Below, in pieces: positions 1 through 6,357 of a DNA stretch of 7,784 nucleotides; the stretch's first letter is position 1; each line of letters opens with the position of its first letter. The notes under the pieces were generated by a model. The model was not told where the DNA came from, did not search any database, and saw nothing but the letters and a program-made list of their open reading frames with translations. The position numbers and the translations under genes were made by a program. This DNA comes from Micromonosporaceae bacterium (GTDB lineage: Bacteria; Actinomycetota; Actinomycetes; Mycobacteriales; Micromonosporaceae). The stretch covers positions 1 to 7,784 of the forward strand of contig JADGGF010000202.1 in NCBI GenBank assembly GCA_019690055.1, read 5' to 3'.

Positions 1-3
1 GCT

Positions 4-22
4 CACCGCACCCGCTCCTTCC
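4..22 (-). promoter_or_regulatory. Probable Shine-Dalgarno and GTG start of a truncated minus-strand gene
   Basis: On the minus strand, GGAAGGAG (positions 22 to 15) is followed after eight bases by GTG (6 to 4) and AGC (3 to 1). This is a near-ideal actinobacterial ribosome binding site and start. If real, a further gene on the same strand as the operon begins here and continues past the left edge; only two codons are inside the window, so no product can be named. It would lie 94 bases beyond the stop codon of the ring-opening amidohydrolase gene, separated by the palindrome at 29-78. Chance purine-rich sequence is the alternative. Confidence 0.4.
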
Positions 23-28
23 TTTCGC

Positions 29-78
29 AGATCTTGGAGGACTGCACCCCCTATAGAGGGTCTTATCCTCCAAGATCT
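29..78. repeat. Intergenic palindrome with 13-bp perfect arms (terminator, or repeat-family element)
   Basis: AGATCTTGGAGGA at 29-41 is the exact reverse complement of TCCTCCAAGATCT at 66-78. Inside the loop a second small symmetry pairs ACCC (46-49) with GGGT (58-61) and CT (51-52) with AG (55-56), so the unit could fold as a long interrupted hairpin. It begins 22 bases past the stop codon of the last operon gene, where a transcript end would be expected. No T-run follows it on the minus strand, so a classical intrinsic terminator is not clearly supported, although actinobacterial hairpin terminators often lack a U-tract. It resembles dispersed palindromes I remember from Micromonospora intergenic regions. 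A regulator-binding site for the possible gene at the left edge is a third option. Confidence 0.8.
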
Positions 79-100
79 CAGGTTTACGCCGCCACAGCGG

Positions 101-1210
101 TCACTCGCCGAGGTCGACGATCGCGGCGACCGGGCCGCCGCCGTCGGGGCCCTGGTGCGCGGCCGACACCGACACGAAGATCGCCGGGTCGCCGGTGACC
201 GACGCCGCGACCCCGCCGACGCAAGCCTTGATCTGGCGGTGCCAGTGCACGTCCGAGTCGTCGAGCATGGCGTTGCGCCGGCCCCGGACCATGCCGTCGC
301 GGGAGGCCTCGCACTTGAGGAAGACGTTGACGAGCCGCCCCTTGAGGTCTGTCGGGTGTGGACGCTCCGGTAGGTCCAGCCCGGCATCGCGGATGGCGGC
401 CCAGATGCCGTCCGTGTCCAGCGCGTCCCGCATGACGGAGTGGCCGATGCGGTACCGGCCGCCGATGCCCCGGGTGTTGCCCACCACCACGACCTGAGCC
501 CGGTCGAGTTCGACACCGGAGGAGCAGGAGGCGACCGAGGAGTACAGGTCCAGGCGGTGCATCACGTCCTCGTCGGCGGGGAACGGGATCTCGCCCAGCG
601 CCACCCCGATGCCCAGCGCGGTGGTGCCGTTGGACAGGTCCATCGACTCGTGCGTGTGCTCGGTCCAGACAGTCTTGCCCCGGCTCTTCGCGTCGCGAAT
701 CGTGTGGATGGTCAGCAGCGGGGTCTTCGTCTGGACATAGTGGACGTCCGCCGGGTCGCTGATGCCGGCGCGGGCCATCGCGTCGCGCACCGCGGCGGCC
801 ACCTTCTCGATCATCGGCCGGCGCCCGATCTCCTCGGGCAGCAGCGGCTCGCTCATGGCGAAGCCCACGGTCAGCCGCGGCTCGTCGGTCGCCGGCACCG
901 ATCCGGCCGGCAACGTGGCGAAGATCGTGGCGTGCGGGGAGAGCACCCCGTCGGTGCCGCCCGACCAGACGATCGGCACTCCGGCCACCTCGTCGGCGGT
1001 GCGCGAGCCGCGGGCGACCAGCACCTCGCGGAACGCCCGGTCGGCGATGATGCGCGTGTAGTCGTTGACGCCACCATTGCCCTCGGTCTTACCGATGACG
1101 GCGATGACCCGGTCGGCCTCGATCACGCCGGCGTCGATGAGCTCGGTGAGCCCGGAGGCGTCCGAGACATGCTTCAGCGGCACCTTCCGTACCTCGATAG
1201 GCTCAGGCAT
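101..1210 (-). CDS. Ring-opening amidohydrolase, cyanuric acid hydrolase/barbiturase (AtzD/TrzD) family
   Basis: A 369-residue protein, close to the usual length for the family. These enzymes hydrolyse an amide bond of cyanuric acid or barbituric acid; they are built from three similar domains, each giving a Lys and a Ser to a shared active site. All three sets are visible: GKTEGNGGVND (K41) with SGGTDGVLSPH (S83); VQTKTPLLT (K162) with CSSGVEL (S230/S231); and IKACVGGV (K328) with SVSAAHQGPDGGGPVAA (S347/S349), the last also matching the family's C-terminal metal-binding loop. The ATG at 1210 overlaps the carbamate kinase stop by one base (TGATG) and has a GAGGGGAG ribosome binding site at 1217-1224. 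The open frame extends further upstream, but those codons lie inside the kinase gene. The family is certain from motifs; the substrate is not. The usual partners, biuret hydrolase or ureidomalonase, are absent, and the gene sits in a HyuAB operon, so a third substrate is possible. Probably cytoplasmic; no signal peptide. Confidence 0.93.
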   Translation of the reverse strand: MPEPIEVRKVPLKHVSDASGLTELIDAGVIEADRVIAVIGKTEGNGGVNDYTRIIADRAFREVLVARGSRTADEVAGVPIVWSGGTDGVLSPHATIFATLPAGSVPATDEPRLTVGFAMSEPLLPEEIGRRPMIEKVAAAVRDAMARAGISDPADVHYVQTKTPLLTIHTIRDAKSRGKTVWTEHTHESMDLSNGTTALGIGVALGEIPFPADEDVMHRLDLYSSVASCSSGVELDRAQVVVVGNTRGIGGRYRIGHSVMRDALDTDGIWAAIRDAGLDLPERPHPTDLKGRLVNVFLKCEASRDGMVRGRRNAMLDDSDVHWHRQIKACVGGVAASVTGDPAIFVSVSAAHQGPDGGGPVAAIVDLGE

Positions 1211-2217
1211 CACGAACTCCCCTCGATGACAGTTCCGGCTCGGCCGGCGACCGCTTCGGCGATGGTATCCAGGCCGGCGATGGCGGCCCGTCGGCCACCG
1301 GACTCCACGAACCGGCAGGCCGCCTCGACCTTCGGACCCATCGATCCGTCCGCGAAGTGGCCCTCGGCCTGCCATCGGCGCAGGGTGCGGACGTCGACCC
1401 GGCCGATCGGCTCGGCCGCGGGCGTCCCGTAGCGCAGGCTCACCGCCGGCACATCGGTGGCGATCACCAGGACGTCGGCACCGACCATCCGGGCCAGCAG
1501 CGCCGCCGTGAGATCCTTGTCGATAACTGCCTCGATTCCCCGGACCGTTCCGTCCGCGTCGCGGACGACCGGGATTCCGCCGCCGCCCGCGGCCACCACG
1601 ACGAACCCATTGGCCAGCAACGCGCTCACCGGAGCGGCGTCGAGGATCTCCACCGGCTCGGGCGAGGCCACGACCCGCCGCCACCCCTTCGCCCCGTAGT
1701 CCCGCCACACCTGGCCGTGCTCGACCATCACCCGCGCCTGCTCCGCCGGCAGGTAGCGGCCGATCGGCTTGGCCGGCTCGCGCAGCTTCGGGTCAGCCGG
1801 GTCGACCCGGGTGCGGGTGACCAGCGCGGCCACCGGCCGGGGCACGCCCCGCCGGGCCAACGCCGGCGGCAACGCATCGAGAAGCATCGCACCGATCGTG
1901 GCCTGCGTCTGGGCGACGCACCAGTCCAGCGGCACCGGCGGCACCACCGTAGCGGCCAGTTCGTTCTTCACGAGCAGGTTGCCGACCTGCGGACCGTTGC
2001 CGTGGGTCAACACCACCTCCGCCCCGGTCGCCACGACCTCGGCGATCGGACCGGCCGCGCGGGTGATGGCCGCGATCTGGTCCTCCGGGCGGGCCCGGCC
2101 ATCGGGCGCGGTCATCGCGTTGCCGCCGAGGGCGATCACCGCCCGGGTGACGCCGGCCCGACCGTGACCGCGCGGCGCGGGCGCCGCATCGGCAGTGACG
2201 CGAGCCGTGGCCGTCAC
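1210..2217 (-). CDS. arcC: Carbamate kinase (amino acid kinase family)
   Basis: The family interconverts carbamoyl phosphate plus ADP with carbamate plus ATP in the cytoplasm. Motifs in order: ALGGNAM (29-35), THGNGPQVGNLL (71-82), DWCVAQTQATIGAM (98-111), the lid-like DPKLREPAKPIGRYL (142-156), GGGGIPVV (211-218), EAVIDKD (229-235), ATDV (253-256) and GHFADGSMGPKVEA (286-299). These cover the nucleotide and carbamoyl phosphate sites. The usual GRGYRRVV motif reads AKGWRRVV (176-183). The GTG at 2217 gives 335 residues, about 20 more than typical, with a Pro/Ala-rich extension before ALGGN. I kept this start because it overlaps the hyuB stop as GTGA and has GGAGG ten bases upstream; an internal GTG at 2139 would give 309 residues. 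No arginine deiminase, ornithine or oxamate transcarbamylase is nearby, so the carbamoyl phosphate source is unknown. It may supply ATP to HyuAB, which is inference. Confidence 0.93.
   Translation of the reverse strand: MTATARVTADAAPAPRGHGRAGVTRAVIALGGNAMTAPDGRARPEDQIAAITRAAGPIAEVVATGAEVVLTHGNGPQVGNLLVKNELAATVVPPVPLDWCVAQTQATIGAMLLDALPPALARRGVPRPVAALVTRTRVDPADPKLREPAKPIGRYLPAEQARVMVEHGQVWRDYGAKGWRRVVASPEPVEILDAAPVSALLANGFVVVAAGGGGIPVVRDADGTVRGIEAVIDKDLTAALLARMVGADVLVIATDVPAVSLRYGTPAAEPIGRVDVRTLRRWQAEGHFADGSMGPKVEAACRFVESGGRRAAIAGLDTIAEAVAGRAGTVIEGSS
1217..1224 (-). promoter_or_regulatory. Ribosome binding site of the ring-opening amidohydrolase
   Basis: GAGGGGAG on the minus strand lies six bases before ATG 1210. 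It fixes the start within a much longer open frame and shows that this gene is translated from inside the end of the carbamate kinase gene. Confidence 0.7.
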
Positions 2218-4079
2218 ACCAGATCCACCTCCGCGTGCGGAGCGCCGCCCGAGAGCGTGGCGAAGCCGGGGCCGCGGTCGAAGAACGGTCGTACGGCTGG
2301 GCGGGCCGCGCGTCGCCGGGCCCGCTCGGCGTCGGAGGCTTCTTCGTCAACGGCGTAACGCTCACCGTCGCCGCGGGCAGAACCCTCCCCATCGCCTACG
2401 GCGACGACCCGTACGCCGTAGTCGTCCCAGGCCCCGGCCACCGACACCTTGCCCCAGGCGACGTCCCGCAGCACCTCGGCGTACGGCCGGTCCAGCGGGT
2501 CGCCCCATCCGCCGCCCCCGGTGGTCCGGATGCGGATGATCTCGCCCGCCCGCACCGGTTCGGCGTCGGCGAGCGCGTCGACCACCCGCTCGTTGGGGCC
2601 GCCGGGGTCGATGACCACGCTGAACGGGCGACCGGCCTGCCCGCCGTTCACGCCCCAACAGGCGAGCACGGATCTGTCCGCAATGGACATGAAGTGGCAG
2701 TCCCGCAGCACCCGGATGTGCTTGTCGTAGCCGAGCCCGCCCCGGTACCGCCCGGGGCCGCCCGAGTCGACCGCGAGCCCGAGCCGCTCCACCCGCAGCG
2801 GCCAGCGGGCCTCGGCGAACTCCACGGGAATGTTGCGGGAGTCCGGCACCACGTGGATCGTGTCCTCACCGTCGGCGTACCAGCGCCCGCCCGACCCGCC
2901 GCCGAGCACCTCCCGCATGAGGAACGGCGTGCCGTCGGCCTCGGTGCCGTAGATCCCGGTGTAGCGGATCGTCTCCTGGTCGGCCGGCATCCGCCCGTCC
3001 ACCGCCTTGGCCAGCACCCCGGCGAGCACCCCGAGCAGGCGGAGGATCACGAAGGTGCGGGCGTTGGTGGGGGCCGGGAAGACCGGGGTGAGCAGCGTCC
3101 CCTTCGGAGGGAAGCGCAACTCCATCAGCGGCACCACGCCCTCGTTGACGTCCAGCTCGGCCATCCGCTCCGGGGTGTCGGCGAGGTTGCGCAGGATCGG
3201 CGCCAGCCACTTGGCCAGGAACACCCCGTCGGCGTAGTCGGCGGCGTGGTTGATCGGGCCCCGGGCCTGCGGGCCGGTGCCGGTGAAGTCGAGCACCAGC
3301 TTCTCCGGGGTCTTGGTGAGCGTGATCCGCTGCCGGTGCAGGCGCGGCGGATCGACCCCGTCGTGCTCGGCGTAGTCCTCCCAGACCCAGGTGCCGTTGG
3401 GGATTTTCGCCAGGACCTCGCGCCGGTACGTCTGCGTGGTGGCGTCGATGATGGCGTCGAAGCACCCCTCGACGGCGTCCCGACCGTACCGCGCGAACAG
3501 GTCGGCCAGGCGGCGCGCGCCCATGAGGCAGGCCGCGCACTCCGCGTCGAGGTCGGCCGCGAGCGACTCGGGCATGCGCGAGTTGCGCGTCATGATCTTC
3601 AATGCGGCCTCGTTGGGCACGCCCTGGTCCCACAGCCGGATCGGGGGCACCATGAGGCCTTCCTCGTAGACGCTGGTGGCCCGGCTCGGCATCGATCCCG
3701 GCACCGCTCCCCCGATGTCGTCGTGGTGGCCGAAGGCCTGCACGAAGGCCACCACCTCGCCCTCGTGGAAGACCGGCACGGTGACGCAGAGGTCGGGCAG
3801 GTGCCCGATCCCGCCCTCGGAGAGGTACACGTCGTTGTGGAAGAAGACGTCGCCCGGGCGCATCGTCTCCAGTGGATAGTCCCGGACGACGGGGTGCACC
3901 AGGGCCGAGTAGGAGCGCCCGGTGAGCTTGCGCAGCTTCCGGTCGTGGATGCCGGCCCGGAAGTCGTGCGCGTCGCGGATCATCGGGGAGCGGGCCGTGC
4001 GCCCGATCGCCGTCTCCACCTCCTTCTCGATCGAGGCGAGGCTCCCCTTGACGATCTCCACGAGCACGGGATCGATCAT
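2214..4079 (-). CDS. hyuB: Hydantoinase B/oxoprolinase family protein (HyuB subunit)
   Basis: A 621-residue partner of HyuA. In known members (N-methylhydantoinase, 5-oxoprolinase, caprolactamase, acetone and acetophenone carboxylases) the A subunit binds ATP and the B subunit completes conversion of the activated substrate. The hydantoinase B domain spans roughly residues 3-540. Visible motifs: PGDVFFHNDVY (75-85), GHLPDLCVTVPVF (92-104), GHHDDIGGAVPGSMP (117-131), YEEGLMVPPIRL (138-149), DFTGTGPQARGPIN (264-277), DSGGPGRYRGGLG (438-450) and TTGGGGWGDPLDRPY (519-533). The His/Asp cluster at 116-123 is a likely metal site. The segment after residue 560 is charged and Arg/Ala-rich (DAERARRRAARP), followed by a tail of about 25 residues. 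The N-terminal stretch IHDRKLRKLTGRSYSALVHP departs from the consensus I remember and suggests a distinct subclade. ATG at 4079 overlaps the hyuA stop as ATGA, with a GGAGGGGGAGAG ribosome binding site. Substrate unassigned. Confidence 0.95.
   Translation of the reverse strand: MIDPVLVEIVKGSLASIEKEVETAIGRTARSPMIRDAHDFRAGIHDRKLRKLTGRSYSALVHPVVRDYPLETMRPGDVFFHNDVYLSEGGIGHLPDLCVTVPVFHEGEVVAFVQAFGHHDDIGGAVPGSMPSRATSVYEEGLMVPPIRLWDQGVPNEAALKIMTRNSRMPESLAADLDAECAACLMGARRLADLFARYGRDAVEGCFDAIIDATTQTYRREVLAKIPNGTWVWEDYAEHDGVDPPRLHRQRITLTKTPEKLVLDFTGTGPQARGPINHAADYADGVFLAKWLAPILRNLADTPERMAELDVNEGVVPLMELRFPPKGTLLTPVFPAPTNARTFVILRLLGVLAGVLAKAVDGRMPADQETIRYTGIYGTEADGTPFLMREVLGGGSGGRWYADGEDTIHVVPDSRNIPVEFAEARWPLRVERLGLAVDSGGPGRYRGGLGYDKHIRVLRDCHFMSIADRSVLACWGVNGGQAGRPFSVVIDPGGPNERVVDALADAEPVRAGEIIRIRTTGGGGWGDPLDRPYAEVLRDVAWGKVSVAGAWDDYGVRVVAVGDGEGSARGDGERYAVDEEASDAERARRRAARPAVRPFFDRGPGFATLSGGAPHAEVDLV
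2228..2232 (-). promoter_or_regulatory. Ribosome binding site of the carbamate kinase
   Basis: GGAGG on the minus strand lies ten bases before GTG 2217, inside the last codons of hyuB. It is the main support for the long, N-terminally extended form of the kinase over the internal GTG at 2139. Confidence 0.6.
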
Positions 4080-6250
4080 GGCTCTCCCCCTCCGGCTGCT
4101 GTGTCAGGAAGGACGCCTTGTTGACGCTCAGTGCCCAAGAGGGAGTCCTTCCTGACACCGCGGGTGACCACCAGGTTGCCCAGGTCGTCGACGGTGGCGG
4201 TGAAGCCGGGATGCAGCGGCACGGTGGCGCCGTACTCCTCGATGACGGCCGGGCCCGCGACGACGGCACCGGCGGGCAGGTCCGGCCGCCAGTAGATGGG
4301 TGTGTCGAGGAGACCCTCGGCCACGTCGAAGCACACCGGACGCCGACCCGTGGGTGGCACCGCGGGGCCGCCGTTGGCCGGCACCGCGTGACCCCGGGTG
4401 GCCGAGCGCAGCGCGGGGCGACGGATCGGTCCGATGCCGGTCACCCGCAGGTTCACCCACTCGACCTGCTGTTCGGGGCGGTCCCGGAAGCAGTAGCCGT
4501 ACAGCCGCTCGTGCGCGTCGTGGAACGCCTGCACGGCCACGTCGGCGGTGGTGGCGTCGAACGGGCCATCCGCGAGCGGAACGCGGACCTCGAAGGCCTG
4601 ACCGAAGTAGCGCAGGTCGGCGCTGGCCGCGAACCGGTGCTGCTCGGGTGGGAAACCCTCGGCGAGCAACGCCTGCGCCGCCTGCGACCGCAGGGAGTCC
4701 AGAATGGACCGTACGGCCGCGTGGTCCAGCGTCGCGTGCCGGGACACGTGGGTGCGGACGTGGTCCACCCGGACGTCGACGGTGAGCAGCCCGAAGGCGG
4801 ACAGGTTGCCGGGGTCGCGCGGCACCAGCCCGACCGGCACGCCGACGATGTCGATGAGCCGGCACAGCAGCAGGGAACCGGACCCGCCGAAGGTCGCCAA
4901 CGCGAAGTCCCGCACGTCCAGTCCACGGTGGACGGTCATCTGGCGCAGGGCGTTGGCCTGGTTCCAGGCCGAGATCTCGAGGACGCCGGCCGCAGCCGCC
5001 ACGGGGTCCAGACCGAGCGCGGAACCCAGGCGAGCCAGGCCGTCCCGGGCCGCGTCGACCGACAGCGGCACCTCGCCGCCGAGCAGGTGCGGCGGGATGC
5101 GGCCGAGCACGAGGCACGCGTCGGTGACGGTCGGCTCGGTGCCGCCCCGCGCGTAGCAGATGGGCCCCGGGTCGGCCCCGGCCGAGCGCGGTCCGACCTT
5201 GAGCGTGCCCTCGGGCGAGACCCAGGCGATCGAGCCGCCGCCGGCGCCGACCGTGACGATGTCGATCATCGGCACGGTGCACGGGTAGCCGCCGATCGTG
5301 CCCTCGGTGGTCAGCGCCGGCTCGCCGTGCCGGACCACGCTCACGTCGGTGGAGGTTCCCCCGCCGTCGAGGGTGAGCACCTGGTCGTACCCGGCCGCCC
5401 GGGTCACCATGGCCGCGCCGAGCGCCCCGGCCGCCGGTCCAGAGAGGACGGTCGTCACCGGCTGGTGCACCACCTCGTCGGCCGACAGCACGCCGCCGTT
5501 GGACTTCATGATGTGGAACGGCACCGCCCGGCCGGCGAAGGCGGTCAGCTCGCGCCGCAGCCGGGACACATACGCCGCCACCCGCACCTTCACGGCCGCG
5601 TCCACGAGCGTGGTCATCGCCCGCTCGTACTCCCGGTACTCGGCGAGCACCTCGTGCGAGAACGAGACCACCGCGTCGGGATGCTCGCGCGCCAGGATCT
5701 CCCGCATCCGCAGCTCGTGCGCCGGGTTGGCGTACGCGTGCAGGAAGCACACCCCGACGGCGCGGACGCCGGCCCGGCGCAGGGACGCGGCGGCCGCCCG
5801 GGCGCCCTCCTCGTCGAAGGGCCGGATCTCGACGCCTCGATGGTCGAGCCGGCCGCCGACCGTGCGGACCAGGTCGGCCGGGACGATGCGCGGTGGCTTG
5901 ACCCAGAAGTAGCTGTTGCCGTAGCCGTCCGGCACGCTCTGCCGGGCGATCTCCAGCAGGTGCTCGAATCCCTCCGTCGTGACGAACCCCAGGCCCGACA
6001 CGTCCCCGGTGAGCAGTTGGTTGGTGGCCACGGTGGTGCCGTGGCTCACCGACACGAGATTGTCCGGGCTGGCATCGATGGCCGCCAGTGCCGCGCGGAT
6101 GCCGACCAGGAACGCCTCGGCCGGGTCGTGGGGGGTGGAGGGCGTCTTGAGCGCGACCAACTCGCCGGAGTCCTCGTCGACGGCGACCACGTCGGTGAAC
6201 GTGCCGCCGGTGTCGACCCCGATGCGGATCCGCCGCCTGCCGCCCGTCAC
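4076..6250 (-). CDS. hyuA: Hydantoinase/oxoprolinase family protein (HyuA, ATP-binding subunit)
   Basis: A 724-residue ATP-binding subunit of a HyuAB complex, first gene of the operon. N-terminal domain about 8-190 with the ASKHA-type phosphate loop IGVDTGGTFTD (10-20) and SHGTTVATN (69-77). Central domain about 210-500 with SGPAAGALGA (270-279), the second phosphate loop DGGGTSTDVSVV (295-306), GAGGGSIAWV (335-344), VGPRSAGADPGPICY (352-366) and FGGSGSLLLCRL (454-465), where members I recall usually have GGxGP. C-terminal domain about 515-695 with YFGQAFEVRVPL (548-559) and GPAVIEEYGATVPLHPG (666-682). The start is taken as GTG 6250, eight residues before IRIGVD; an in-frame TTG at 6292 would give 738 residues and reach toward the divergent gene. 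Neither has a clear Shine-Dalgarno. Residues 698-717 are encoded by the palindrome at 4101-4158, so the C terminus after NLVVTR looks like an added tail. The reaction is probably ATP-driven opening of a cyclic amide or ureide; the true substrate is unknown. Confidence 0.95.
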   Translation of the reverse strand: MTGGRRRIRIGVDTGGTFTDVVAVDEDSGELVALKTPSTPHDPAEAFLVGIRAALAAIDASPDNLVSVSHGTTVATNQLLTGDVSGLGFVTTEGFEHLLEIARQSVPDGYGNSYFWVKPPRIVPADLVRTVGGRLDHRGVEIRPFDEEGARAAAASLRRAGVRAVGVCFLHAYANPAHELRMREILAREHPDAVVSFSHEVLAEYREYERAMTTLVDAAVKVRVAAYVSRLRRELTAFAGRAVPFHIMKSNGGVLSADEVVHQPVTTVLSGPAAGALGAAMVTRAAGYDQVLTLDGGGTSTDVSVVRHGEPALTTEGTIGGYPCTVPMIDIVTVGAGGGSIAWVSPEGTLKVGPRSAGADPGPICYARGGTEPTVTDACLVLGRIPPHLLGGEVPLSVDAARDGLARLGSALGLDPVAAAAGVLEISAWNQANALRQMTVHRGLDVRDFALATFGGSGSLLLCRLIDIVGVPVGLVPRDPGNLSAFGLLTVDVRVDHVRTHVSRHATLDHAAVRSILDSLRSQAAQALLAEGFPPEQHRFAASADLRYFGQAFEVRVPLADGPFDATTADVAVQAFHDAHERLYGYCFRDRPEQQVEWVNLRVTGIGPIRRPALRSATRGHAVPANGGPAVPPTGRRPVCFDVAEGLLDTPIYWRPDLPAGAVVAGPAVIEEYGATVPLHPGFTATVDDLGNLVVTRGVRKDSLLGTERQQGVLPDTAAGGGEP
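4082..4093 (-). promoter_or_regulatory. Ribosome binding site of hyuB
   Basis: GGAGGGGGAGAG on the minus strand precedes ATG 4079 and overlaps the final codons of hyuA. It lies just outside the palindrome at 4101-4158, so the signal for hyuB survives next to that element. A hairpin in the mRNA there could nevertheless affect ribosome access. Confidence 0.65.
4101..4158. repeat. Palindrome with 14-bp perfect arms inside the 3' end of hyuA (dispersed-repeat-like)
   Basis: GTGTCAGGAAGGAC (4101-4114) and GTCCTTCCTGACAC (4145-4158) are exact reverse complements. After a small asymmetric bulge the symmetry resumes with CTTG (4117-4120) and CAAG (4136-4139), so the 58-base unit can form a long hairpin on either strand. 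Sequences built on AGGAAGG...CTTG / CAAG...CCTTCCT recur in Micromonospora intergenic DNA as I remember them, suggesting a REP- or MITE-like element. Here it is coding: read in the hyuA frame it gives about 20 residues (698-717) with no stop. The codons following it are GC-rich and end at the ATGA junction with hyuB. Confidence 0.85.
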
Positions 6251-6357
6251 CCGATCATGATGGACAAGCCGCGCTCGGCTCCGGCATGGCAAACCCTGAC
6301 GACGGCGCCCCCGCCGCGCTGTTCAACTCCGCACCACCGGGTGGGCAGAATGGGTGG
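6251..6357. promoter_or_regulatory. Divergent spacer between hyuA and the serine hydrolase gene
   Basis: These 107 bases must hold the operon promoter on one strand and the serine hydrolase promoter on the other, unless either start is further upstream than chosen. For the plus-strand gene, CAGAAT at 6346-6351 falls exactly at -12 to -7 from GTG 6358, as expected for a leaderless transcript, with a poor -35 candidate (TTCAAC, 6322-6327). For hyuA, CATCAT (minus strand, 6262 to 6257) falls at the same offset from GTG 6250, with no recognisable -35. A short inverted repeat, CCACC-G-GGTGG, lies at 6334-6344. All of these are weak matches, and no known regulator motif was recognised. Confidence 0.3.

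Noticed and set aside
34..57. Promoter-like TTGGAG and TATAGA within the palindrome at 29-78
   Set aside because: The spacing is only 12 bases on either strand, too short for a sigma-70-type promoter. The hexamers are by-products of the symmetry.
101..1708. A 535-residue version of the ring-opening amidohydrolase starting inside the carbamate kinase gene
   Set aside because: The extra 166 residues are Arg/Gly-rich, overlap the kinase in another frame and match nothing, while ATG 1210 has a good ribosome binding site and gives the family length.
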